In this document: in pieces, positions 52,141 to 61,050 of the stretch
Layout: each line of letters opens with the position of its first letter
How positions within the stretch are numbered: position 1 is the stretch's first letter
Assembly (NCBI RefSeq): GCF_002967765.1
Contig: NZ_PUHY01000012.1
Coordinates: 124,001 to 188,000, forward strand
Direction: 5' to 3'
DNA length: 64,000 bases
From: Blastopirellula marina
GTDB lineage: Bacteria > Planctomycetota > Planctomycetia > Pirellulales > Pirellulaceae
The notes under the pieces: model-generated
What the model saw: the letters and a program-made list of their open reading frames with translations, nothing else
Told to the model about the DNA's origin: nothing
Databases searched by the model: none
Made by a program: the position numbers and the translations under genes

Positions 52141-52275
52141 GCAAGAAGTCGCTAAGTTTCCAGGGTAAGGAACAATCCGACAAAGGTGCGCAGCATTGGG
52201 CGGGGAGATATTAGAGAAAACCCCGCCTGACTGCAATTGCGTTTTCTAATGTGCTAGCAATGGACACCGTTTCGC

Positions 52276-55200
52276 TTACTCACGCGGCAACGGTACCTGA
52301 GCCGGATTCTTCAAATAAGAGATCAAATCGAGGAACTGTTCATCGGTTAAGAGACCGCCTGGTTGATTCGGCTCTGCCCCCAGCTGCAGATCTGGCATCG
52401 GTGAAAGATTCGTCTTCTTCTGGGCTTCGATCTCACCCTTCTCGACGGTCACCCGATCGGTCGGTGTTTGCAAGGTGAGCGTCTTATCGGTCTGTTCCGC
52501 CACAATCCCACTCAGCACGCGACCATCTTCCATCTGCAGCACGGTCATTCGGTAGTCGGCACTTACGATGGCACTAGGGTCAATTATGTTTTGCAACAAG
52601 TAATCGATGTTGCTTCGGTTGCTACCGGTCAGGTCTGGGCCAATCGTGCTTCCTTCGCCATACAAGCGATGGCACTTGGCGCACAGCCCTTCAAAGACCA
52701 CACGCCCCTTGGCCATGTCGGCCTGGGCGAGATTGGCTTCGGTGAGTCGACCTTTCCAATAGGCCATGGCTTTCTGCTTCTCTTCGCTCGACTCGCGAAC
52801 CTCTCCCCAAACTTCGTTAGCTCGCTTGGCAAGAGCCTCGTCGCCCAACGATCGCAATTGCCGCACGTGAATCGCGGTCACGTCTGATTTTCGAATTCGA
52901 TTTTTGTCCAATGCATCAAGCAGCACACCAGCAAACGTGGGACGCGAAAGCAAGATCGCGAGAACTTCAGCTCGTTGTGGTTCGCGGAAGCGACGATAGT
53001 TAGCAATCAGCAACTCCGCCGCGGCCGGGTCGTCGTAAAGTGCCAACCCACGAGCCGCCACAACGTTGACCATCGAAGTCGTGATCAGCTTTTCGCAAAT
53101 CGAACGTAGATCATCGGGCTTCGCTTCGATCAGCGAGGTAAGAGCCGCCTGTCGCGTAAGCGTGTCGGCTTCGCTACTGAGGGCCAACTTCCTCAATTCA
53201 TCCAGGGCCCGGCCATCGCCGAAGACGGCTCCTAGCTCGCGTACCTTAGACGAAATTTTCGGAACCGGAAGCTTGGCCAACTTCAAGGTCAGCGTGTCCC
53301 AAGCAGCTGGCTTGGGTGCTTTCGACCACCCACGAAGCGCTTCACTCATCCCTTCTAACATGGCATCGACTCTTGGCACAGTCGAGACACTTGCCTTGGT
53401 AACCAGCGCGTTAATTGCCTCGGGCTGGCTCTCAATCTCTTCGGTCAATCGGCGGGCGATCAGCTTGGTCGTCGTCGGCCAAGTACTCGCCGCGGCCACT
53501 TCTACCAAGTCCTTCAAATGCTCTCCACGATTAGACATCAGCCCGTACCAGACCATTAACGGAAGATTATGATCGGTGGCATCTTCCTTGTGCGTTACGA
53601 GCGGCGTAGCCAGCTTACCGCGCATGTCGAGCGGTAAGCGTTGCAATGTCGAAGCGAGCGTTAAACGGACGAACGACGATGGGTCGTTATCAGCCATTTC
53701 AATGAACTTCGGCAACAATTCGGTCGCTTCGTCGTGAACTTGCTTGGCGATCGCATCCTCTTGCGGAATCGGACCGAGGGCCGCATCGAGTTGCCACTGC
53801 TCGGTCAACAGGCGAATCGCCCAGGCCCGCACATGCTCGTTCCGATCGTCTAACAGCTTTTTGAGCAGAGGCCGATCGGCACCGCCAATCGCATTCAAAG
53901 TCCACAAATATCGTAACCGATTACGATCGTGCTTGGCCTGCGAAGTCAAACCTTGTTCTGCAGCTTCCTGCAAAATGAGTGGTTGCAGCAAGCTGGCCAG
54001 GGCAGTCATGTCTTCGCCAGCCAATGCCTTCTCTTGCAGGACGAGCCGCGCCATGCGCGGTGCCCAATTGTCATCGAGTTCCTGCACCATCGGATTTTGG
54101 AAGTAAGAGTCGCCTGCCGGTGGTCGTGTGAACTGCCTCGCACGATCGTACGACACACGATAAATTCGCCCGCTGGTTCGATGCACGCCGGTATGATCGT
54201 GACACTCGCCGGTGTCGCTCCAATCAATCACGTAGACGCTACCATCGGGGCCAGCGCTAAGATCCATACCGCGAAAGAATGGATCGTCACTTAGGAGGAT
54301 GTCGTTACCATGCTTGCCAAGGTAACCACTTCCTTCACGTTCTAAGATTTCCTGATTCGCCCGGCGGCCGTGCATATTGAACGTAAAGAGATTGCCGCGA
54401 TACTCCTCTGGCCAGTTGGTTCCCTGGTAGATCATCATCCCGACGTGTGCGTGACCACCACCGAACTTGTTCGCGGCTCCGTCGCGTGAATCTTGCCAAC
54501 GCCCGCTAGTGTCGAAGTGCCAATGATCGGCATGCATGTCGATTAATTCGTATGAATGTGGATGCGGATCGAGAGCGAAGTTCTGCATGAAATGAGCCCC
54601 CGGTAGCATGTGCCACAGGTGGCCGTTCACAGTGTTAATAAAGAATAGTTCGCCAAGCTCATCCCAATCGTGCCCCCAGGGATTGGTCGTGCCAGTCGTC
54701 AGGACCTCGACATGTTTGGTCTGCGGATGATAACGCCAGATTCCCCCTTCCATCGGCAGCCGCTCTTCCTCCGGTGTGCCAGGCAAGCCAATATGTCCCG
54801 GACACGAATGGCCGCAGCGACCATAGAGCCAGCCATCAGGGCCGAAACGAAGTCCATTGGCGAAGTTGTGATAGTTATCCTTGGCAACGGTGAATCCGTC
54901 GAGCACGACTTCCGCCGGACCATCTGGCCTTCCATCGTGATCGGCGTCAGGGACGAAAAGCACCTGGGGCGGGCACATCAGCCACACGCCGCCGAGACCA
55001 ACTTCTACGCTTGTTAGCAACTGCACGTTGTCGATGAAGACATTTCGCTTGTCGAGTTTGCCGTCGCCGTTGGTATCTTCAAAGAAAAGGACCCGATCCC
55101 GCAAACTTCGATCGAACTTCATGCTGGGCTGGTCGTACGTATAGTTCTCGGCGATCCATAACCGTGCCTGGGAATCCCACGCCATATCGATCGGATTTTG

Positions 55201-55377
55201 GACGTTTGGCTCGGAGAAGACGACTTTGACGTTAAAGCCTTCCGGCACCTCGAGGCTTGCCGCGGCTTCCTCTGGCGGCATCGGTTGAGCCTCTTTGTCC
55301 CGTTCAGAATTGTGAATCTCGGGGAAATCGGCCCAAATCGGGCTGGCAGACAACAGCAAAATGAGAAAGGTTCGCAT
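52276..55377 (-). CDS. PVC-type haem-binding protein with beta-propeller, HEAT and cytochrome c regions
   Basis: 1033 aa, exported (MRTFLILLLSASPIWA). Residues about 45-440 form a propeller-like domain known as the putative membrane-bound dehydrogenase domain (VPEGFNVKVVFSEPNVQNPI; MAWDSQARLWIAENYTYD; LRFGPDGWLYGRCGHSCPGH). About 450-880 is HEAT-repeat-like, and the end carries a cytochrome c motif CAKCH in FEGLCAKCHRLYGEGSTIGP with later Met candidates, plus the conserved IIDPSAIVSADYRMTVL. This is one of the largest expanded family groups in planctomycetes; the electron-transfer partner and substrate are unknown. Divergent from the TPR gene across 267 bases. Confidence 0.93.
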   Translation of the reverse strand: MRTFLILLLSASPIWADFPEIHNSERDKEAQPMPPEEAAASLEVPEGFNVKVVFSEPNVQNPIDMAWDSQARLWIAENYTYDQPSMKFDRSLRDRVLFFEDTNGDGKLDKRNVFIDNVQLLTSVEVGLGGVWLMCPPQVLFVPDADHDGRPDGPAEVVLDGFTVAKDNYHNFANGLRFGPDGWLYGRCGHSCPGHIGLPGTPEEERLPMEGGIWRYHPQTKHVEVLTTGTTNPWGHDWDELGELFFINTVNGHLWHMLPGAHFMQNFALDPHPHSYELIDMHADHWHFDTSGRWQDSRDGAANKFGGGHAHVGMMIYQGTNWPEEYRGNLFTFNMHGRRANQEILEREGSGYLGKHGNDILLSDDPFFRGMDLSAGPDGSVYVIDWSDTGECHDHTGVHRTSGRIYRVSYDRARQFTRPPAGDSYFQNPMVQELDDNWAPRMARLVLQEKALAGEDMTALASLLQPLILQEAAEQGLTSQAKHDRNRLRYLWTLNAIGGADRPLLKKLLDDRNEHVRAWAIRLLTEQWQLDAALGPIPQEDAIAKQVHDEATELLPKFIEMADNDPSSFVRLTLASTLQRLPLDMRGKLATPLVTHKEDATDHNLPLMVWYGLMSNRGEHLKDLVEVAAASTWPTTTKLIARRLTEEIESQPEAINALVTKASVSTVPRVDAMLEGMSEALRGWSKAPKPAAWDTLTLKLAKLPVPKISSKVRELGAVFGDGRALDELRKLALSSEADTLTRQAALTSLIEAKPDDLRSICEKLITTSMVNVVAARGLALYDDPAAAELLIANYRRFREPQRAEVLAILLSRPTFAGVLLDALDKNRIRKSDVTAIHVRQLRSLGDEALAKRANEVWGEVRESSEEKQKAMAYWKGRLTEANLAQADMAKGRVVFEGLCAKCHRLYGEGSTIGPDLTGSNRSNIDYLLQNIIDPSAIVSADYRMTVLQMEDGRVLSGIVAEQTDKTLTLQTPTDRVTVEKGEIEAQKKTNLSPMPDLQLGAEPNQPGGLLTDEQFLDLISYLKNPAQVPLPRE

Positions 55378-55644
55378 GAGCGACTCGCCTTGAAGAGGAA
55401 AGCTGGGGAGAAGGGGAATTGGCGGGAAAAACGAGAAAAACTAAGTCTAATCCATTCCGAGTCGCCTCAGCAAACTGTTCCTGACGCCTCTTTCCAGCGG
55501 GGCGATTCCCACCATAAAGCTGCTCGTCAGAATGCCATTAATTTGTTACCATCCGGGTTTTACGACGACTCGCTCTGCCTGATAGGCAGAAATTCAAATA
55601 CCAACTTCGCGACCAAACCCCAGAAACCACATACGGAAGTCGGC

Positions 55645-57807
55645 ATGACTATCGACGCTTATTCCTATCCACCTTGCGGCACCAACAAGAAGATCAAGTT
55701 TCATTGCCCCGACATGGTCGGCGATATCGAAAAGATCGAGCGCCTGCTGCAAGGCGATCAGCGCGTGGCGTGCCTCGACTTTGTGAAAAAGCTGCTCGAG
55801 AAGTACCCAGATCACTCGGTACCGCTGTTCTACAACGCCATTCTGAATCTTCAGCTTTCGGATGAACACAAAGCGGAAGAAGCGATCAACTTGTTTCTGG
55901 AAAAGCATCCAGAATTGCCTTCGGCCCATGCCTTGAAAGCGACCTTAGAAGCTTCCCTAGGCAAAGGGGATGAAGCAATCGGCGAGTTGCAAACAGCGCT
56001 CGAGAAGACCGAAGTTAATCTCCATCCATCGCTGTACGATGCCTTCGGTGTCGTAGGCCAGATGTTGCTGATGACTGGCAAAGTACTCGCCGCGCGGGCT
56101 CACTTCACGCTGCAGTCGAACCTGGCTCAGGACGACGACAACACGCCAATGCAAATGTTGATGCGGATGAATCATGCTCCGGAGATCCCAATCTTCTTGA
56201 AGCAAGATCTCTCCTTCGTCGAATGCCCAGCCGACTTCCCTCGCAAGGACGAATTCAACACCGCCCTGAAAGATGCCACGCAAGGCTTGTGGCGAAAAGC
56301 TCTTGCTCAGTTTGACGAATTGCGAGCAGGCGCACCACGTAATCCAGCCATCTTGGAAAATATCGCAGCTCTTCAGTTCAGCTTGGCCCAGGACGAAACC
56401 GCTGCCAAAACGCTGCATACGTTTGCCGTGGCCGAACAGCGGCTTGACTTTGAAACAGCCGCCGAAGCAGAAGCCCTCGCCAAGTCGCTCAGTGAGCAGG
56501 ACGAAGAACAGATCGACGTGGTCGCTGCCTCGATGCCCATCAAAGAGATGGAGCAGCTGCTCGAAAAGCTACGCGTCGACGAACGTGCCGAGCACCTGCC
56601 GGTCGACCTTTCGCAGCTAGGCACGGAGGATTCGCCTCCACCGCGTGCAGCCTACTTGCTGCTGGACAAGCCACGCATTGCGTCTGCCGCAGAATTAACA
56701 CTCGACAACGTTTCGAGCGTTCTAGGCGAAGTCCTGGTTTACGGCAAAGAGACTGATCGTCCCGCACGAATTGAATTCACTTCCGCCAAGGGTCCGCTAT
56801 TCGATCAAGCAATTGCCACGCTGCAAGAGATCTGTGGTGACACAATCGACCCAACCGTCGAGGAATCACCGCAAGGCCGCATCTACGCTTTGCAAGATTT
56901 GATGAACTGGCAGTGGCGTCTGCCGGACGATATCACGCCAGAGAAGCGTGCCACGCTGATGGCCGAAAAACGCCGTCTAGTCATGCTGGAACAATGGATT
57001 GAGTTCCCGCTTAAGACGCTCGGCGGAAAGACGCCGCTGGCCGCATCGCAAGATTCGGAACTTCGATTGCCACTCGCTGCCGAGGTGCTGACCTTAGAGA
57101 TGGTTGCTCAGCAAGAGAAATGGAAGTTCGACTTCAGCGAGCTGCGTAAGAAGCTGAACTTGCCTGGCGCCGACATGCTTTCTACAGACGACCTCGATGT
57201 CCTATCGGTTCCGATCACGCGTCTGCACCGCCTGCCAGCCGACAAGCTCTCGGACGAAGATTTAATTCACGCCTACGGTCGCAGCGTGATCCGTGGCCTG
57301 AACAAGGCTGTCGAAATCCTGGCGAAGGAACTGCTCAGTCGCGAATCGCTGCAGGAACAGATTGATCGATCGCAGCTTTACGGCGAGCTCGCACGCACCG
57401 CCGCCGACGGTGACGAAGCACTCGGCTATTTGAAGTTGGCCCAAAACGAAGCCATTCAGCAAGGACAGTCGCCAGGGCTGTGGATGGTTGCCGAGCTATC
57501 CATGCGGTTCGAACGACGCGAAATGGCGGAAGCCCAGCAATTGATGCAGGTGCTGATGTCGAAGTACGCTCAGGAACCGAACACTGCTCAAGCCTTGTTC
57601 GGTGTCTTGCAGCGATTTGGCTTGATTACGCCAGATGGTCGCATGGCAGGCATGCCACAAGGTGCTCCTCCGGCAGCTCCTGCCCCGGAGCAATCGCCAG
57701 GCCTATGGACTCCAGGTGCCGGCGGTCCACCTCCAGCAGCTCCGCCACAAGCTGCTCCCCCGGCGGAGGAGAAGAAGTCGGGCTTGTGGCTTCCAGGAAT
57801 GGACTAA
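55645..57807 (+). CDS. Large TPR-containing protein with SEC-C-like N-terminus
   Basis: 720 aa from ATG at 55645, with GGAAG nine bases upstream. The start holds a Cys pair in YPPCGTNKKIKFHCPDMVGD, like a short SEC-C zinc motif. Residues about 35-300 show TPR-like pairs of helices (PLFYNAILNLQLSDEHKAEE; AHALKATLEASLGKGDEAIG; NPAILENIAALQFSLAQDET). The middle (330-570) is unfamiliar, with a conserved-looking QDLMNWQWRLPDDITPEKRA. The C-terminus repeats a GLW-x-PG pattern: GLWTPGAGG and KSGLWLPGMD. Function is unknown; protein-protein binding is likely from the TPR part. ribD starts three bases after the stop. Confidence 0.85.
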   Translation: MTIDAYSYPPCGTNKKIKFHCPDMVGDIEKIERLLQGDQRVACLDFVKKLLEKYPDHSVPLFYNAILNLQLSDEHKAEEAINLFLEKHPELPSAHALKATLEASLGKGDEAIGELQTALEKTEVNLHPSLYDAFGVVGQMLLMTGKVLAARAHFTLQSNLAQDDDNTPMQMLMRMNHAPEIPIFLKQDLSFVECPADFPRKDEFNTALKDATQGLWRKALAQFDELRAGAPRNPAILENIAALQFSLAQDETAAKTLHTFAVAEQRLDFETAAEAEALAKSLSEQDEEQIDVVAASMPIKEMEQLLEKLRVDERAEHLPVDLSQLGTEDSPPPRAAYLLLDKPRIASAAELTLDNVSSVLGEVLVYGKETDRPARIEFTSAKGPLFDQAIATLQEICGDTIDPTVEESPQGRIYALQDLMNWQWRLPDDITPEKRATLMAEKRRLVMLEQWIEFPLKTLGGKTPLAASQDSELRLPLAAEVLTLEMVAQQEKWKFDFSELRKKLNLPGADMLSTDDLDVLSVPITRLHRLPADKLSDEDLIHAYGRSVIRGLNKAVEILAKELLSRESLQEQIDRSQLYGELARTAADGDEALGYLKLAQNEAIQQGQSPGLWMVAELSMRFERREMAEAQQLMQVLMSKYAQEPNTAQALFGVLQRFGLITPDGRMAGMPQGAPPAAPAPEQSPGLWTPGAGGPPPAAPPQAAPPAEEKKSGLWLPGMD

Positions 57808-57810
57808 GCA

Positions 57811-58920
57811 ATGTCCTCCCTTCGCGACGACGATCAGTCTTTCATGAATCGCGCCCTTCAGCTCGCCGAGCAGGGGCGCGGCCATGTCGAACCGAATCCC
57901 ATGGTTGGCTGCGTTATCGTGAAAGAAGGTCAGGTGATCGGTGAGGGGTATCACGAAAAGTTTGGTGGTCCCCACGCTGAAAGAAATGCCCTGGCGAATT
58001 GCGGAAGCGCTTCACTGGAAGGCAGCACGGTCTATGTCACGTTAGAACCGTGTTGTCATCACGGGAAAACGCCACCATGTACCGATGCATTGCTGGCGGC
58101 GAAACCTGCCCGGGTGGTTGTCGCCATGCAAGATCCTTTTCCCAAAGTGCAGGGAGGTGGTCTGCAGATTCTCTCCGCCGCTGGAATTGAGGTCAACGTT
58201 GGTGTTTGCGGCAAAGAGGCCGAAAGGATCAACGCCCCTTACCTCAAGCGACAACGCCAGGGCAAGCCATGGATCATTGCCAAGTGGGCGATGACTCTCG
58301 ACGGTAAACTGGCCACCGCCAACGGTAGCAGCAAGTGGATCAGCAGCGAAGAAGCGCGGGCCGAAGTCCATCGGATTCGTGGCTGGTGCGACGGCGTAAT
58401 GGTCGGCAGCGGCACCGCGAAGCTAGACGATCCACTCTTGACCACTCGCCCCCCTGGCCCACGAACGGCAGCCCGAATCATCTTCGACAGCCAAGCTTCG
58501 CTTAACGAATCAAGCCGCGTGATCGAGACCATCGATCAGGCACCGGTTATCGTCGCCGCATCGACTTCAGCCCGATCAGAACGCCTTGAACGGTTGCAGC
58601 ACGCCGGATGTGATTTGATCCTCTGCGAAGGCAACGATCATGCATCCCGGCTTGATGCACTTCTTATCGAGCTCGCCAATCGCGGCATGACGAATATCCT
58701 GGTCGAAGGAGGCAGTCAGCTTCTTGGTCTCATGTGGGATGAGCGCCAAATCAACGAAGTCTTTTCGTTCATCGCCCCCAAAATCGCCGGCGGAAGAGAT
58801 GCCATCAGCCCGATCGGCGGCCAAGGGATTCGCAATATGGAAGACGCCACCCCCTTAGCCGAGACGGAGATACGCTCGTTCGGCAATACTATCTGCCTGC
58901 ATGGCTTCACCGGCTTCTAA
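57811..58920 (+). CDS. ribD: Bifunctional riboflavin biosynthesis deaminase/reductase
   Basis: 369 aa. The N-terminal deaminase removes an amino group from the pyrimidine intermediate and the C-terminal reductase reduces the ribosyl side chain. Deaminase: PNPMVGCVIVKEGQVIGEGY, zinc ligands in GGPHAERNAL and LEPCCHHGKTPPC. Reductase: GKPWIIAKWAMTLDGKLAT, RGWCDGVMVGSGTAKLDDPL, and NILVEGGSQLLGLMWDERQI. Both domains are full length. It follows the TPR gene by three bases, so the two are probably co-transcribed. No ribA, ribE or ribH is adjacent, and no FMN riboswitch is seen upstream. Confidence 0.97.
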   Translation: MSSLRDDDQSFMNRALQLAEQGRGHVEPNPMVGCVIVKEGQVIGEGYHEKFGGPHAERNALANCGSASLEGSTVYVTLEPCCHHGKTPPCTDALLAAKPARVVVAMQDPFPKVQGGGLQILSAAGIEVNVGVCGKEAERINAPYLKRQRQGKPWIIAKWAMTLDGKLATANGSSKWISSEEARAEVHRIRGWCDGVMVGSGTAKLDDPLLTTRPPGPRTAARIIFDSQASLNESSRVIETIDQAPVIVAASTSARSERLERLQHAGCDLILCEGNDHASRLDALLIELANRGMTNILVEGGSQLLGLMWDERQINEVFSFIAPKIAGGRDAISPIGGQGIRNMEDATPLAETEIRSFGNTICLHGFTGF

Positions 58921-58929
58921 CTTCTCTGC

Positions 58930-59556
58930 TTAAGCACCGAGTTGCGATTGAAGCGTTATTAATCGAGGATTCACGTAAACGGCTTCGAAGTGGTTGGGCG
59001 TAAAGATGGCACAATCCTGATTGTGCAGAAACACACGTTCAAACCGCTGATTGATATGACGAAACTGTGGAACGAACGACCCGGGTGAGCATTGCACAGC
59101 AATACCGATCCCCGTCCATGAGTCCGTGTCCGGAATGTCATACTCGATTGCTTCCCCCTTTGACTCCCAGAGAAGGCGACCATTGCCGTGTTTGTCATCA
59201 AGACGACAGGCAGGACTTGCCAACAGATGGTCGATTAATTCCTGACGGTCGTAGCGAGGTGGTTCGCATTCACAGAGCGTACTATCGAAACTATCTTCGA
59301 ATTCGTCGCCTACCGATGTCAAAATCCAATACGACTCAAGAAAGACATCGTCCAGCTTAGCCAGATAAAACTCAATAAACGCGGAAGCCTCTGGCGCGTC
59401 GAGTAAACAATCGTAATGAACAGCCGATCCCGCAAATTTATAGAACGGATGCTTTTTGTTAAGCGAGAAGCACTCGAACTCAAATGAACTTGCGTCTGTT
59501 TCTCGGCCGCACAAACGACATTTTGTGAGGTCGTTCCGGTACTGAAAGAAGGGCAC
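58930..59556 (-). CDS. Orphan protein with a zinc-binding-like motif
   Basis: 208 aa, soluble. The N-terminus has CRLCGRETDASSFEFECFSL, giving a CxxC and a later Cys; HYDCLLDAPEASAF and STLCECEPPRYDR add further Cys/His, so a structural metal site is plausible. The rest is mixed, acidic, with SYWILTSVGDEFEDSFDSTL and FVPQFRHINQRFERVFLHNQ. I recognise no family. It is convergent with ribD, 9 bases apart, and 130 bases downstream of the DUF1501 gene. Its Cys content and residue mix differ from its neighbours, but no sign of transfer is clear. Confidence 0.75.
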   Translation of the reverse strand: MPFFQYRNDLTKCRLCGRETDASSFEFECFSLNKKHPFYKFAGSAVHYDCLLDAPEASAFIEFYLAKLDDVFLESYWILTSVGDEFEDSFDSTLCECEPPRYDRQELIDHLLASPACRLDDKHGNGRLLWESKGEAIEYDIPDTDSWTGIGIAVQCSPGSFVPQFRHINQRFERVFLHNQDCAIFTPNHFEAVYVNPRLITLQSQLGA

Positions 59557-59686
59557 GAGAAACCAAACCTAAGGTGAATAAAGAGAGGGGAAGCTACGGA
59601 CCATCTGATTCCATCAAAACGGCCACGAACTCCCATCAAGTATGATTGAAGTTCATCCCAACCTTCAAGTTTCACCAGCTTGCTTC

Positions 59687-61003
59687 TTAGAACAATTCGT
59701 GAATCAGCTCGCCACCTTTGACCAGTGCCAATGGTTGGTCTTGGTCGGTCACGTATTCGTCATGTGGGTTCATTCCCAGCACCTGGCAGAAAGTCACGAA
59801 CAGATCCTGCACACCAACTGGCCGATCTGAAACGCTGACACCTTCTTTGTCGGTCGCTCCGATCACTTGACCCATGTTCACACCACCGCCCGAAAGGCAC
59901 GTAATCCAGCCATCGGAGTAATGCTCGCGACCACCGTCAGGCTTGAACTTGGGTGTCCGTCCAAATTCCCCCATCCAGACAACCAATGTGTCTTCTAGCA
60001 TGCCGCGTTGATCAAGGTCTTGCAGCAGCGCAGCGTAGCCTTGATCGATATCGCCAGCCAGTTTCGGATTCTCGTTCCAGCCATGCTTGTGTGTGTCCCA
60101 ACCCTGGTCGCTGACGTTGCCGGTGCTGAAGACTTCGACAAAGCTGACACCGGTTTCGACCAGACGACGAGCCAGCAAACACCCCTGACCGAAATCGGTG
60201 CGTCCATACGAATCACGGATGCTATCGGGTTCGCTATCCAAGCGAAATGCTTCGAGCTTTGGGCTGAGCACAAACCGCTGTGTTTGCTCATAGATCGCTT
60301 GCTTCTCGTGAACTCGCTCGCTGCCGCCGCTGGTCGCGAATTGCGAATCGAGCCGGGCCGCCAGACTCAACCGCCGTTTGAGGCGTTCTTCGGGAACCGT
60401 GGTCAGGACATCCTCAGGCAAGCTTCCCGCCCGTTCAATCTTGAACGATTCAAACTTTGGCCCAAGCACACCGCTGTTGATGTCGCGTGTCGTGATGCGG
60501 GGCTTACCAATCCGCACGAACGCAGGCAAGTCATAGGTTGGATCGAATCGCTCGCGAGCCACCACGCTCCCCCAAGTCGGATATTGGATCGAAGGGTTAA
60601 TCGGATAGCCACTGCGGACCAGCTTGATCGCGCGGAAGTGATCCCGTTCAGGACTTTGCATGGAACGAATACATGCAATCTTGTGCATCATCTTCGCGGT
60701 ATGCGGCAGATGCTCGGCAATGTGCACGCCAGGTAGGGAAGTCGGGATCGACTTAGCTGGGCCTTGGTATTTGGAACCGATCTTCGGGTTGAACGTCTCG
60801 AACTGGCTCGGCCCGCCATCCATCCACAGCAAAATCATCGACTTGCCAGTTTTGCGAAGTTCGCTGGCACGTGCGATCATCATATCCCGCCACGACAATC
60901 CGACCGCACCGGCGGCGGAGGCAGTCACAAGCTGTTTAAGAAATCCGCGACGCTGCGAAACGTGACCATCTCGGGTCGCTAAATTCCAAAAAGGTCGAAT
61001 CAT
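59687..61003 (-). CDS. DUF1501 domain protein (Tat-exported)
   Basis: 438 aa. A twin-arginine signal is visible (SQRRGFLKQLVTASAAGAVG). The mature protein belongs to the DUF1501 family, in the alkaline phosphatase-like superfamily: KSMILLWMDGGPSQFETFNP, PHTAKMMHKIACIRSMQSPE, TDFGQGCLLARRLVETGVSF, GWDTHKHGWNEN, DTLVVWMGEFGRTPKFKPDG, GREHYSDGWITCLSGGGVNM. The conserved Asp and His residues fit the fold's metal site. It is 47 bases after the DUF1549/1553 gene, which is the usual partner in planctomycetes; the pair probably acts in the periplasm, on an unknown substrate. Confidence 0.95.
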   Translation of the reverse strand: MIRPFWNLATRDGHVSQRRGFLKQLVTASAAGAVGLSWRDMMIARASELRKTGKSMILLWMDGGPSQFETFNPKIGSKYQGPAKSIPTSLPGVHIAEHLPHTAKMMHKIACIRSMQSPERDHFRAIKLVRSGYPINPSIQYPTWGSVVARERFDPTYDLPAFVRIGKPRITTRDINSGVLGPKFESFKIERAGSLPEDVLTTVPEERLKRRLSLAARLDSQFATSGGSERVHEKQAIYEQTQRFVLSPKLEAFRLDSEPDSIRDSYGRTDFGQGCLLARRLVETGVSFVEVFSTGNVSDQGWDTHKHGWNENPKLAGDIDQGYAALLQDLDQRGMLEDTLVVWMGEFGRTPKFKPDGGREHYSDGWITCLSGGGVNMGQVIGATDKEGVSVSDRPVGVQDLFVTFCQVLGMNPHDEYVTDQDQPLALVKGGELIHELF

Positions 61004-61050
61004 CGTAGATTCCTTGGCAGGATGAGGGAGCTCGGCAGGTTTCGTGCGGC

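Noticed and set aside
55198-55644. Longer N-terminus for the TPR protein
   Set aside because: It would overlap the start of the divergent haem-protein gene and add 149 non-protein-like residues; the ATG at 55645 has a good ribosome-binding site.
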